Shown here: in pieces, positions 9,445-18,158 of the stretch | Layout: the number at the start of each line of letters is the position of its first letter | Numbering within the stretch: position 1 is the first letter of the stretch | Source of the DNA: Algoriphagus lutimaris | Lineage (GTDB): Bacteria; Bacteroidota; Bacteroidia; Cytophagales; Cyclobacteriaceae | DNA length: 64,000 bases | Assembly (NCBI RefSeq): GCF_017051705.1 | Contig: NZ_JAFIDJ010000002.1 | Coordinates: 1,371,151-1,435,150 of the forward strand | Reading direction: 5' to 3' | Made by a program: the position numbers and the translations under genes | Notes under the pieces: generated by a model | What the model was told of the DNA's origin: nothing | Databases searched by the model: none | Seen by the model: the letters and a program-made list of their open reading frames with translations, nothing else

Positions 9445-11112
9445 ATGTCAGATAACATGAAAGATTACAGATTTGATCTTCCAAAAAATCAAAAGTCGAT
9501 TATCAAAGTAATTGGCGTTGGTGGAGGCGGTTCCAATGCCGTGAACCACATGTTCAGCCAAGGAATTAAAGATGTGGAGTTTGTCGTGGTCAACACAGAT
9601 GCGCAGGCTTTAAAATCTAGTCCGGTTCCTTTGAGACTTCAATTGGGAGCAAACCTTACCGAAGGTTTAGGCGCAGGAGCAAATCCTGAGCAAGGAAAAA
9701 ATGCAGCGATCGAGTCCCAGGATGAGATTCGTGAGTTATTGGCTGATAATACCAAGATGGTATTTATTACAGCAGGAATGGGGGGAGGTACCGGAACCGG
9801 TGCGGCTCCAATCATTGCAAAAATTGCAAAAGAATTGAACATATTAACGGTAGGTATTGTGACTGCTCCGTTTATGTTTGAGGGTAAAAAGAAAATGAAC
9901 GTTGCGCAGCAAGGGATCGAAGCTCTACGTGAAAATTGCGATACCGTGTTGGTGATTTTGAACGATAAGCTAAGAGAGATTTATGGTAATCTAGCGATCA
10001 GAACTGCTTTTGGTAAAGCAGATGATATCCTAACTACCGCTGCTAAGTCTATTGCAGAAATCATTACCATACATCAAGATGTCAATGTCGATTTTGAAGA
10101 TGTGAAGACTGTCATGAAAGATGCTGGTGCCGCAGTGATGGGCTCCTCAACTGAAGAAGGCGAAGGAAGAGCAATCCGTGCTGCTGGAGCAGCTATTTCT
10201 TCTCCGTTGTTGAATAACGTAGATATCAAAGGAGCTGAAAAGATTCTTCTTTCTATCATGTCTGGTGAGGATGAAGAATTGTCCATGGATGAGTTGAGTG
10301 AAATTACCGAATACATTCAGGAGAAAGCCGGAGATAATGCGGAAGTGATTTTTGGTCAGGGTATTGACGTGGAACTAGGAAGGGCGATTCGTGTAACTGT
10401 AATCGCAACTGGTTTTGAAATGGATCGATTGGAAGGGGCAGCTAAAAAAGCTGAGATGAAGACGCCTTTGCCAACCCCAGTGATTGCTCCAAGCGTGGTT
10501 GATAAAACCCCTGAGCCCGAGGCTGTAAAAACAGTGATCAATTTGGATTCCGGGAAAAGTGAAAAAGTAAAAGAAGAAGCTGTAGGCAATGGTTCTACCT
10601 TTGTTTTTTCATTCCCAAAAGCAGCTCCTTCAGCCAATAAGCCAGTAGAAGAGAATCCGGGTAAGAAGGTGGAAAACGAAGAAGTGGAGCCTGAGTTCAA
10701 CTTTGAAGTGAAGCCAAAGCAAGAGGAGAAATCAGAGTTTGAATTTGTGAAGCCTGAGCCAAAGAAAATCGTTCATGACCTATACGAGGAGGAGGAAAAA
10801 AGTGAGCCTCAACCTGCAAATAAAGAGGCAGAAGCAGAAGCTCCGGTTTTCGCAAATGATTACTATGAGCAAATGAAGCAAAAAGCGATTCAAAGAGCTC
10901 ATGAACGTTTTGAAAAATTAAGAGGTAATAGAACTTTCAACCCAACTCCAGAAGAATTAAAGGAGAAAATGGAAGTTCCTGCTTACCAGCGTAAGAATGT
11001 AAAATTGAATGAGCCTCAGCATAGTTCAGAGCAAAATATCAGTAAGTATAATCTGAACGATGACAATGAGATTCTAGGAAATAATAGATTCTTACATGAT
11101 AATGTGGACTAA
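9445..11112 (+). CDS. ftsZ: cell division GTPase FtsZ with long C-terminal linker
   Basis: Tubulin-like GTPase forming the Z ring. The tubulin signature GGGTGTGA is at residues 113-120, with GVGGGGSNAV at 24-33. The globular part ends near residue 330. It is followed by about 200 residues rich in Glu, Lys, Pro and Ala with no expected fold, then a conserved terminal peptide (NNRFLHDNVD) of the kind found in Bacteroidota FtsZ. At 555 residues it is much longer than E. coli FtsZ (383). A 95-base gap separates it from ftsA, so it may have its own promoter, though I found no convincing one. The next gene is convergent and ends three bases away, with no visible hairpin between. Confidence 0.97.
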   Translation: MSDNMKDYRFDLPKNQKSIIKVIGVGGGGSNAVNHMFSQGIKDVEFVVVNTDAQALKSSPVPLRLQLGANLTEGLGAGANPEQGKNAAIESQDEIRELLADNTKMVFITAGMGGGTGTGAAPIIAKIAKELNILTVGIVTAPFMFEGKKKMNVAQQGIEALRENCDTVLVILNDKLREIYGNLAIRTAFGKADDILTTAAKSIAEIITIHQDVNVDFEDVKTVMKDAGAAVMGSSTEEGEGRAIRAAGAAISSPLLNNVDIKGAEKILLSIMSGEDEELSMDELSEITEYIQEKAGDNAEVIFGQGIDVELGRAIRVTVIATGFEMDRLEGAAKKAEMKTPLPTPVIAPSVVDKTPEPEAVKTVINLDSGKSEKVKEEAVGNGSTFVFSFPKAAPSANKPVEENPGKKVENEEVEPEFNFEVKPKQEEKSEFEFVKPEPKKIVHDLYEEEEKSEPQPANKEAEAEAPVFANDYYEQMKQKAIQRAHERFEKLRGNRTFNPTPEELKEKMEVPAYQRKNVKLNEPQHSSEQNISKYNLNDDNEILGNNRFLHDNVD

Positions 11113-11115
11113 ATG

Positions 11116-11640
11116 CTAAAACTCTAGCAGCATGTCTGCCTGGGAATGCAATAAGTCCATGTAAAGCCTGTTGGTGAGCAGGTTATCTGACATATTTTGC
11201 TCTATTTTGGCAAGCTTAGGCTTGAGAGCAAGGACATGCATCCCCAAATAATGGAATATATCGGTGAGGTGGCTCAAAGCGATGCCACCTCCCCCGATTC
11301 CAGAAGAGATGCCCACTAGGGCACTTTTTTTATTTTGGAGAATATTGGGATATGTCATCCCATCTATAAAAGCTTTTAAAATGCCAGGGAAGGAACCATT
11401 GTATTCCGGTATGATAAAAACAAATTTTTCGCCTTCCTTGAATTTATCATGGAAGAGGTTGTAGTCCTCATTTTTTCCATTGTTCTCATATAAAGCAGTT
11501 TCAATAAAATCAATAGGCAGGTTTTCCAATTCCAGAATTTCAGAGTCAGCTCCTTTTTCCTTAAGAATAGTCTGGTATAATTCGGCAATAATTTTGGAAA
11601 CAGAGTTTTTACGGTTGGTTCCTACGATGATTTTGATCAT
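11116..11640 (-). CDS. NADPH-dependent FMN reductase family flavoprotein
   Basis: Flavodoxin-fold reductase of the NAD(P)H-dependent FMN reductase/chromate reductase type, 174 residues, cytoplasmic. I chose the start MIKIIVGTNRKNS because the fold begins there and GTNRKNS is the phosphate-binding loop; the frame extends 18 codons upstream without family likeness. Seen: PEYNGSFPGILKAFID, the flavin-binding loop typical of this family. It is convergent with ftsZ and diverges from the purine nucleoside phosphorylase. The physiological electron acceptor cannot be told from sequence. Confidence 0.85.
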   Translation of the reverse strand: MIKIIVGTNRKNSVSKIIAELYQTILKEKGADSEILELENLPIDFIETALYENNGKNEDYNLFHDKFKEGEKFVFIIPEYNGSFPGILKAFIDGMTYPNILQNKKSALVGISSGIGGGGIALSHLTDIFHYLGMHVLALKPKLAKIEQNMSDNLLTNRLYMDLLHSQADMLLEF

Positions 11641-11728
11641 TTCATTTGTTTTTAAGTCAAAACAACAGGCTATATCCATGAAGTGTTCACGCAATGGTCA
11701 ATTTTAATATCTTTACTAATTAAGAATT

Positions 11729-12556
11729 ATGCAGACCATGAACTACTCAGATCAGATTAAAGAAGCTTTTCAATTTATACAAAACCTCCATTCCGAATCT
11801 GTGAATATCGGAATTATTCTGGGAACAGGTCTTGGTAGACTAGGAGAGAAGATTCATGTAGATATTGAAATCGATTATAGTGAAATTCCCCATTTCCCTG
11901 TTTCTACCGTGGAAAGTCATTCGGGTAAATTGATATTCGGTACCATTCATGGGAAAAGAGTGGTAGCCATGAAAGGTAGATTTCATTATTATGAAGGCTA
12001 TTCCATGAAAGAAGTGACTTTCCCGGTTCGAGTGATGAAACTGTTGGGAGTGACTCAATTATTAGTATCTAATGCTTCGGGAGGATTAAACCCTTCACAG
12101 CATGTAGGAGAGGTAATGATTATCAATGATCATATAGACTTGTTTCCGGAAAATCCTTTACGTGGTAAGAATTTAGATGAGTTTGGTGTACGATTTCCTG
12201 ATATGAGTGATGCCTACTCCACCCGCTTGATCCAATTGGCCGAGGAAATCGCCATTGAGAATAAATTTATGTTTCATACCGGAGTCTATGCAGGAGTCCA
12301 GGGACCTAATTTGGAAACCCCAGCAGAATATAAATACTTAAGAACCATTGGGGCAGATGCAGTGGGGATGAGTACCGTTCCTGAAGTAATTGTGGCTAGA
12401 CAAATGGGGATAGAGGTATTTGGAATCTCAGCAATCACCGATTTGGGTGTGGAAGGAAAAATAAAAAGAATAACTATTGCTGAGGTTTTGAAAGCAGCAG
12501 CGATGGCAGAGCCAATTATGGCAAAAATAATGGAAGAATTAGTGAAACGGATGTAG
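11729..12556 (+). CDS. purine nucleoside phosphorylase (PNP/MTAP family)
   Basis: Cytoplasmic trimeric-type phosphorylase that splits purine nucleosides with phosphate in purine salvage. Seen: ILGTGLG at the N-terminus (phosphate loop), GRFHYYEGY, SNASGGLNP, and GVQGPNLETPAEYK followed by VGMSTVPE, the core signature of the family. The 275-residue length is normal. Residue 238 is Asp (AITDLG) where 6-oxopurine-specific PNPs such as the human enzyme have Asn; MTAP-type enzymes use Asp there, so base specificity should not be assumed to be guanosine/inosine only. The start is the first ATG; a second ATG lies three codons later. Confidence 0.93.
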   Translation: MQTMNYSDQIKEAFQFIQNLHSESVNIGIILGTGLGRLGEKIHVDIEIDYSEIPHFPVSTVESHSGKLIFGTIHGKRVVAMKGRFHYYEGYSMKEVTFPVRVMKLLGVTQLLVSNASGGLNPSQHVGEVMIINDHIDLFPENPLRGKNLDEFGVRFPDMSDAYSTRLIQLAEEIAIENKFMFHTGVYAGVQGPNLETPAEYKYLRTIGADAVGMSTVPEVIVARQMGIEVFGISAITDLGVEGKIKRITIAEVLKAAAMAEPIMAKIMEELVKRM

Positions 12557-12621
12557 GTATTTACTGCTCCTGTAATTTCGCTTGGTTAAACGACACCAGC
12601 TTTTGGTTTGATCAATGAAAA

Positions 12622-12651
12622 AAGCCGCGACTTCAAATGGAATCGCGGCTT
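12622..12651 (-). terminator. rho-independent terminator
   Basis: Perfect 9 bp stem (aagccgcga / tcgcggctt) around a 12-base loop. A run of six A on the plus strand at 12618-12623 reads as a T tract on the minus strand, so it best serves the minus-strand amidohydrolase ending at 12669; it may also act on PNP transcripts arriving from the other side. Confidence 0.85.
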
Positions 12652-12668
12652 CATTCATTTAGGGTTAT

Positions 12669-13952
12669 TTATTGCATTCCCATATAGTCTACTACCAAAT
12701 AACTCAATGCCCGGACCCCAAGTTTGAATCCACTTTCCTCAAGATAGAAATCTGGGGTATGATGAGAGGCTGTTGTTAAAGGATCGCCTCCTATTTTCAT
12801 ACCTCCTAGCATGATGAAAAATCCTGGTTTTTCACGTTGAAAGTAGCTGAAATCCTCTGAACCGGTTATCGGATCCATTGCAATTACATTTTCTTCTCCA
12901 GCCGCCCCTTTAAGAGACGGAAGCATTTGAGAGGTGAAAGCAGGCGGATTCACCGTGGAAGGATAAAGTTTTCCGATTTCTACCTTTGCGGATGCTCCTG
13001 AGCTTTCAGCAATATTTGTTACAATTTCAGTGATTCGTTTATGCACCAATGCTTGTTGCTCATCCCCAAAAGTTCGGATGGTTCCTATCATATTTACCTC
13101 TTCGGGGATAATATTAGAGCGAATCCCTCCATGGATAGCTCCTATCGTAACGATTGCAGGGTTTTCGGTAATATTTACATTTCTAGAAAGAATGGTCTGA
13201 AGCCCCATCACAATTTGGGAAGAACTTACAATAGGGTCTACCCCATACCAAGGAGTTGCACCATGAGACTGGGTTCCATTAACAGTGATTTTGAGATTAT
13301 CCACCGCTGCTAAAAATGGCCCTGATCTATACCCTATTTTTCCTGCTTCAATTTGTGCCCAAATATGTAATCCAAAGATGGCATCTACGTCTTCCATTAC
13401 TCCTTCTTTCACCATGAGTTCAGCTCCAGCAATACTTCCATCATACACACCTTCCTCAGCGGGTTGGAAAATAAATTTTACAGATCCTTCCAATTGGTCC
13501 TTCATTCCGGCCAAAACCTCAGCGACTCCCATCATAATTGCCATGTGGGAATCATGTCCACATGCATGCATGACACCTGTTTCTTGTCCATTGAAAGTGG
13601 TGGTTACTGTTGATTTGAAAGGTACATCGGCACGTTCAGTTACCGGCAAAGCATCCATATCTGCTCTAAGTCCCACCATAGGCCCTGGTTTTCCTCCTTT
13701 CAAAACCCCTACTACTCCGGTTTTAGCTACGCCTTCAGTAACTTCCATTCCAAGTGAACGCAGATGCTCTGCAATAACTTTTGCTGTGCGAAATTCTTGA
13801 TTGCTTAATTCAGGGTTCTGATGAAAATCTCTTCTCCATTCAATGACCTTTGATTCCACTTGATCGGAAGATTGGTCGATTTTTGGTCGGAGTTTGGATT
13901 GGCCGAAACTGGCTATAGAAAGGAAGAGAAATGGTATTAAGAGCTTTTTCAA
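12669..13952 (-). CDS. exported M20D amidohydrolase, copy 1 (hippurate/IAA-amino acid hydrolase type)
   Basis: Predicted metal-dependent hydrolase of N-acyl amino acids (M20D/amidohydrolase family) acting outside the cytoplasm. The start is TTG 13952: the resulting KKLLIPFLFLSIASFGQ is a signal peptide that aligns with the start of the neighbouring paralogue, whereas the longer frame back to 14135 would run through a terminator. Seen: WRRDFHQNPEL, MHACGHDSH (metal-binding Cys and His), PAEEG and the late ASHHTPDF segment. The 427-residue length is normal. It is about three-quarters identical by eye to the next gene upstream, a tandem duplication. Substrate unknown. Confidence 0.9.
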   Translation of the reverse strand: MKKLLIPFLFLSIASFGQSKLRPKIDQSSDQVESKVIEWRRDFHQNPELSNQEFRTAKVIAEHLRSLGMEVTEGVAKTGVVGVLKGGKPGPMVGLRADMDALPVTERADVPFKSTVTTTFNGQETGVMHACGHDSHMAIMMGVAEVLAGMKDQLEGSVKFIFQPAEEGVYDGSIAGAELMVKEGVMEDVDAIFGLHIWAQIEAGKIGYRSGPFLAAVDNLKITVNGTQSHGATPWYGVDPIVSSSQIVMGLQTILSRNVNITENPAIVTIGAIHGGIRSNIIPEEVNMIGTIRTFGDEQQALVHKRITEIVTNIAESSGASAKVEIGKLYPSTVNPPAFTSQMLPSLKGAAGEENVIAMDPITGSEDFSYFQREKPGFFIMLGGMKIGGDPLTTASHHTPDFYLEESGFKLGVRALSYLVVDYMGMQ

Positions 13953-14103
13953 TTTTCTTGGTTTTAGTGAATGATCAATACAGTTAAAAGTTCTGTCCTT
14001 GTTGACTTTTCTAAAAACTTTATTATTCTCTAATGTAGGAAAATCTACCGTAATTCTATTTGGACTGACTTGATTAAGTGATATCATGTCCATAAGCATA
14101 AAA

Positions 14104-14132
14104 AATACCCAGAGCCTTAAGATCTGGGTATT
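14104..14132 (-). terminator. rho-independent terminator between the two amidohydrolases
   Basis: A 10 bp perfect stem (aatacccaga / tctgggtatt) with a 9-base loop, followed on the minus strand by about six T. It ends transcripts of the upstream paralogue, so the two copies are probably transcribed separately. It also rules out the long N-terminal extension of the downstream copy. Confidence 0.9.
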
Positions 14133-14192
14133 CATTTATGCCAATCTTGCTTTATAAAAAATCTTAATCCATTCATTGATGAAATAATTCTA

Positions 14193-15488
14193 TTATTTCA
14201 TTCCCATGTAGTCTACGACAAAATAGCTCAATGCTCTTACTCCCAAGGTGAAACCACCCTCGTCAATATAGAATCCTGGAGTATGGTGAGAAGGGGTAGT
14301 GGTAGGATCTCCACCTTTTTTCATTCCACCCAAATTGATGAATAATCCTGGCTTTTCTCTTTGAAAAAAGCTGAAATCCTCAGCACCTGTTACAGGAGGC
14401 ATTGAAATAACATTTCCTTCACCGGCTGCAGCCTGTAATGTGGGTAACATGGTCGCAGTCAGTGCTGGGTCATTTACAGTAGAAGGGTATAGTTTTTCTA
14501 TCTTCAAGTCAACTTCTGCGCCAGCACTTTCTGCAATATTGGTAACGATTTCTGTAATTCTTTTATGAACTAGCTCTTGCTGTTCATCTCCAAAAGTTCG
14601 GATGGTGCCGATCATTTCTACCTCTTCCGGAATGATGTTATGTCTGATTCCGCCATGAATGGCGCCAACTGTAACTACTGCAGGATTTTCAGTGATATTT
14701 ACACTTCTTGACAAGATAGTTTGTAAGCCCATTACGATTTGGGAAGAAGTGACGATCGGGTCAACACTAGACCAAGGGGAGGCTCCGTGAGCCTGACGAC
14801 CCTTGAGAGTAATTTCAAGATTATCCACGGCGGCCATTGCAGGGCCTGATCGATAACCGATTTTTCCTACTTCCATTTGAGAGGCAATGTGAAGCCCAAA
14901 TACTGCATCGACGTCTTCCATGACTCCTTCCTGAACCATCAATTCTGCACCTGCAGTAGATCCATCATAAACTCCCTCTTCTGCTGGTTGGAAGAAGAAT
15001 TTCACATTTCCTTCCAACTCATCTTTCATGCTGGCTAATACTTCAGCAACACCCATCAAAATAGCTACGTGCGTATCATGTCCACAGGCATGCATCACAC
15101 CGGTTTCCTGACCATTATACGTGGCAGTATTTACAGATTTGAAAGGAAGATCATTTCTTTCAGTGACAGGAAGGGCATCCATATCGGCTCTTAAAGCTAC
15201 GGTAGGACCTGGTTTCCCGCCTTTTAAAAAACCGACTACACCAGTTATCGCCACCTCCTCAGTTACCTCAATTCCTAGAGATCTCAAATGATCTGCTACT
15301 TTTTTGGCAGTTCTAAATTCTTGATTTCCAAGTTCGGGATGCATGTGGATGTCTCTTCTCCATTCGATGACCTTAGATTCAATAGAGTTCGCCTTGGAGT
15401 CTATTTCTGGTCTAAGAGAGGACTGTGCCATGACAGTTCCTGCACCTAGAATCGGTGCGATTAGAAAGGGCATTAGTACTTTTTTCAT
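14193..15488 (-). CDS. exported M20D amidohydrolase, copy 2
   Basis: Paralogue of the 12669-13952 gene with the same predicted role as a metal-dependent N-acyl amino acid hydrolase. It starts with a signal peptide, MKKVLMPFLIAPILGAGTVMAQ, followed by mature sequence SSLRPEIDS. Seen: WRRDIHMHPELGNQEFRTAK, MHACGHDTH, PAEEGVYDG, and PSHHTPGF near the end. The length is 431 residues. It is transcribed first and followed by its own terminator at 14104-14132. The tandem arrangement suggests recent duplication, possibly with diverged substrate range (inference). Confidence 0.92.
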   Translation of the reverse strand: MKKVLMPFLIAPILGAGTVMAQSSLRPEIDSKANSIESKVIEWRRDIHMHPELGNQEFRTAKKVADHLRSLGIEVTEEVAITGVVGFLKGGKPGPTVALRADMDALPVTERNDLPFKSVNTATYNGQETGVMHACGHDTHVAILMGVAEVLASMKDELEGNVKFFFQPAEEGVYDGSTAGAELMVQEGVMEDVDAVFGLHIASQMEVGKIGYRSGPAMAAVDNLEITLKGRQAHGASPWSSVDPIVTSSQIVMGLQTILSRSVNITENPAVVTVGAIHGGIRHNIIPEEVEMIGTIRTFGDEQQELVHKRITEIVTNIAESAGAEVDLKIEKLYPSTVNDPALTATMLPTLQAAAGEGNVISMPPVTGAEDFSFFQREKPGLFINLGGMKKGGDPTTTPSHHTPGFYIDEGGFTLGVRALSYFVVDYMGMK

Positions 15489-15633
15489 GATTGATGGTTA
15501 AATTCTATATTTTCAAATTTAGAAAATTACTTGACGCTTGAGTTTTCCTTTGAAAGAAATACCATAAATACTGTTTTTAAAGAACTATTTTCAGTTCAAA
15601 TACTTTTAATGGTAAACTCAAGAAAATAATGAT

Positions 15634-16332
15634 ATGGAATTAAAAGGTAAAATAGCAGTAGTCACAGGAGTAAGCAAAGGAGTAGGTTTGGAAATGGTGA
15701 AGCAATTAGTCGAAAAAGGAACAGTGGTAGCCGGGTGGGGAAGAAATGCGCCGGATTTTACACATGAAAACTTCCACTTCTTTTCATGCGATGTAGCAAA
15801 TGAAGATGCTGTAGAAAATGCTTTTCAATCCACTGTGGCGAAACTTGGAATTGATATTCGAATTTTGGTGAACAATGCTGGTTTTGGTGTGGCAGGTGAC
15901 ACGGAGACTTTTTCTTCTGAGGATTGGAAGGCGATGTTTGACACCAATGTTCATGGTATTTTCTATACTACCAAGCGTCTGATACCTGCCATGAAGACCG
16001 CTGATGAAGGGCATATCTTGAATGTAGCCTCCATCGCAGGATTAAATGGTGTAAACAAATTTGCTGGCTATGTAGGAACCAAGCATGCAGTTCGTGGGAT
16101 TTCCCATTCCCTATACATGGAATTGAGAGACTTTGGTATCAAAGTTTCTACGATCTATCCAGGTTCTATTCAAACCAATTTCTTTGATGATATCCCGGGA
16201 GTGGACGCACATGAACATATGATGAGGCCAATTGATGTAGCCACCACCATGGTCCAAACATTGGAAACGCATCCGAATTATTTTATAACAGATGTAGAGT
16301 GCAGACCATTGAGACCAAAAGGCAAGAAGTAA
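15634..16332 (+). CDS. short-chain dehydrogenase/reductase
   Basis: Classical SDR, 232 residues, cytoplasmic NAD(P)-dependent oxidoreductase. Seen: the cofactor loop TGVSKGVG at about residues 11-18, NNAG, the catalytic Ser in NVASIAG and YVGTK (the YxxxK pair). PGSIQTNF follows the active site as in classical SDRs. It stands alone between the amidohydrolases (divergent) and a strong terminator, so neighbours give no clue to substrate. Confidence 0.9.
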   Translation: MELKGKIAVVTGVSKGVGLEMVKQLVEKGTVVAGWGRNAPDFTHENFHFFSCDVANEDAVENAFQSTVAKLGIDIRILVNNAGFGVAGDTETFSSEDWKAMFDTNVHGIFYTTKRLIPAMKTADEGHILNVASIAGLNGVNKFAGYVGTKHAVRGISHSLYMELRDFGIKVSTIYPGSIQTNFFDDIPGVDAHEHMMRPIDVATTMVQTLETHPNYFITDVECRPLRPKGKK

Positions 16333-16362
16333 ATCTTTTGGCAATTTGTAAAAGAGCCTATT

Positions 16363-16391
16363 CACCCACGATGTTTTAAACATTGTGGGTG
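16363..16391 (+). terminator. rho-independent terminator after the SDR gene
   Basis: An 11 bp stem (cacccacgatg / cattgtgggtg, one G-U pair) with a 7-base loop, followed by tttactttttt-like T-rich DNA. It lies 30 bases after the SDR stop codon on the same strand. Confidence 0.85.
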
Positions 16392-16510
16392 TTTACTTTT
16401 TAAGCCAGCCTATTTAAATAAAACCTAATGAGGGCTTTTAAGAAGTGATTAAATTGCTTTCAGCGAGTTTAGTGTTTATTTTGAGCCCTGAATTATTTTG
16501 AAATCACATC

Positions 16511-17035
16511 ATGAAAAAAGTAAATCTGATCGTTTTATTTACCCTACTTCTGGGATGTACCGCCTATTTGGCTTATTCCTCTCAAAATGCAGAAGTAGAA
16601 ACATTACCAGCCCTTTCTGCTCCGAAGGATTTACCTGATTTCACATTGAATGATATTAGCGGTAAGGTAAATTCAATTCATCAATTAGCTCAGGGTAAAC
16701 CAACACTCTTTATTTATTTCAGTTCTACTTGTCATTTATGCCAGGAAGAACTGGGTAAGATTTCTGAGCGAATTGATGAGTTTAAGGACTATAATCTCAT
16801 TTTCACGACCGTACAACCCAAAGAAGAAATGATTGGGTTCGTTGAGGAACTAGGAATCAAAGACAAAAGCTTTGTGCACTTTCTGTTAGATGCTGATATG
16901 AATGTGGCTAGCTACTACCAGATCAGAAGTGTGCCATCTATTTTTTGTTATAATTCTAGAAAGCAACTGATGGCGGAATACGTAGGCATTACCAAAATTG
17001 ACCTGCTGTTGGAAAATCTAGGTAGAGGGAAGTAA
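16511..17035 (+). CDS. thioredoxin-fold lipoprotein (TlpA/AhpC-TSA type)
   Basis: Predicted membrane-anchored thiol oxidoreductase. The N-terminus has a lipoprotein signal with Cys at residue 16 (TLLLGC). A thioredoxin fold follows: LPDFTLNDISG entry strand, active site STCHLC with Cys 74 and Cys 77 (CHLC), and the cis-proline loop RSVPSIF. The length is 174 residues. The active-site pair HL differs from the usual PY/GH of disulfide enzymes. Possible roles are cytochrome c maturation or reduction of envelope disulfides; the sequence does not decide. It is followed by 130 bases and then gldA. Confidence 0.85.
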   Translation: MKKVNLIVLFTLLLGCTAYLAYSSQNAEVETLPALSAPKDLPDFTLNDISGKVNSIHQLAQGKPTLFIYFSSTCHLCQEELGKISERIDEFKDYNLIFTTVQPKEEMIGFVEELGIKDKSFVHFLLDADMNVASYYQIRSVPSIFCYNSRKQLMAEYVGITKIDLLLENLGRGK

Positions 17036-17165
17036 GCTTCATCCTACGATTGAAAAAGTAAAGTTTACTTGTCGGTTTGTGCCCTTGGACCAAGAAGCGA
17101 TGTGGCCTTTGATGAGCCAAGGAAACTATAATTTTTGCTTACTTTTGATTGTGTAAAATAAACTC

Positions 17166-18071
17166 ATGTCCTTAGAAGTATCCCAATTATCCAAACTGTA
17201 CGGAACTCAGAAAGCACTGGATCAAGTGTCTTTCAAAGCTATGCCTGGGAGAATTTTAGGATTTCTCGGTCCCAATGGAGCGGGCAAATCTACTACCATG
17301 AAAATCATCACTGGATTTATTCAGGCAGATACCGGTCAGGTTCAGGTGATGGGGAAAGATGCTTTACAAAACCCCAAAGCAGTAAGTCCATTGATTGGGT
17401 ATCTTCCTGAGCATAACCCACTCTATCTGGATATGTATGTGAGTGAATTTCTGGAATTTTCTGCAGGGATTTATGGGGTAACCGGAAGGAAACGTACTGT
17501 TCGGATTGAGGAGCTTCTAATAAAGACGGGGTTATTGCCAGAGCAGCACAAAAAAATAGGTCAGCTTTCCAAAGGATATAGACAACGAGTGGGCCTGGCA
17601 AAAGCATTAATACATGATCCTCAAGTCATTATTCTGGATGAGCCGACTACAGGTTTGGACCCCAATCAATTGGTAGAAATCAGAAATCTGATCTCTGAAA
17701 TTGCCAAGGAAAAAACCTTAATCCTCTCCACCCATATCATGCAAGAGGTTGAAGCGATTTGTCATGATGTAGTAATCATCAATAAGGGTAAGATTCTTGC
17801 TGCTGAGCCATTGGAGAATTTAACCTCCAATGCTTCCGAAGTTCAACTGGAATTAGAAACAGAGGAAGCCCTTGAATTAAGTTGGTTTGAATCCATTGGA
17901 ATTCCGACTTATGGGAAAAAAGGGAGTACTTCTCTCTTGATTTCCTGCCAAGATCCCTCCGAAGCGAGGAAGGCGGTCATGAAGATCGTCCAAGAAAAGG
18001 GTTTGAATTTGATGAGCATGAGTCAGAGTAAAAAGAATTTGGAACAAATTTTCAGAGAAATCACAAAATGA
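17166..18071 (+). CDS. gldA: gliding ABC transporter ATPase GldA
   Basis: Cytoplasmic ATP-binding subunit of the Gld ABC transporter connected with gliding motility in Bacteroidota. Seen: Walker A GPNGAGKST at residues 35-43, signature LSKGYRQRVGLA at 134-145, Walker B VIILDEP at 154-160, and the H-loop STHIMQE. The C-terminal 80 residues match the regulatory tail of GldA-type ATPases in length (301 residues). The call as GldA rather than another ABC-2 ATPase rests on the adjoining gldF and gldG. Confidence 0.9.
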   Translation: MSLEVSQLSKLYGTQKALDQVSFKAMPGRILGFLGPNGAGKSTTMKIITGFIQADTGQVQVMGKDALQNPKAVSPLIGYLPEHNPLYLDMYVSEFLEFSAGIYGVTGRKRTVRIEELLIKTGLLPEQHKKIGQLSKGYRQRVGLAKALIHDPQVIILDEPTTGLDPNQLVEIRNLISEIAKEKTLILSTHIMQEVEAICHDVVIINKGKILAAEPLENLTSNASEVQLELETEEALELSWFESIGIPTYGKKGSTSLLISCQDPSEARKAVMKIVQEKGLNLMSMSQSKKNLEQIFREITK

Positions 18072-18158
18072 AATCAGGCATAACTAAGAATTTATACATT
18101 GGAATGATTATTAGCCTTGCGAGATTCCTGAGGACCTTTGAAAAACAGTTATAACCCG

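Noticed and set aside
13953-14135. N-terminal extension of the first amidohydrolase
   Set aside because: It runs into the terminator at 14104-14132 and lacks likeness to the paralogue, whose start aligns with the TTG at 13952.
14181-14199. gaaataat / attatttc palindrome at the end of the second amidohydrolase gene
   Set aside because: Very AT-rich and overlapping the stop codon; a much better terminator follows it.
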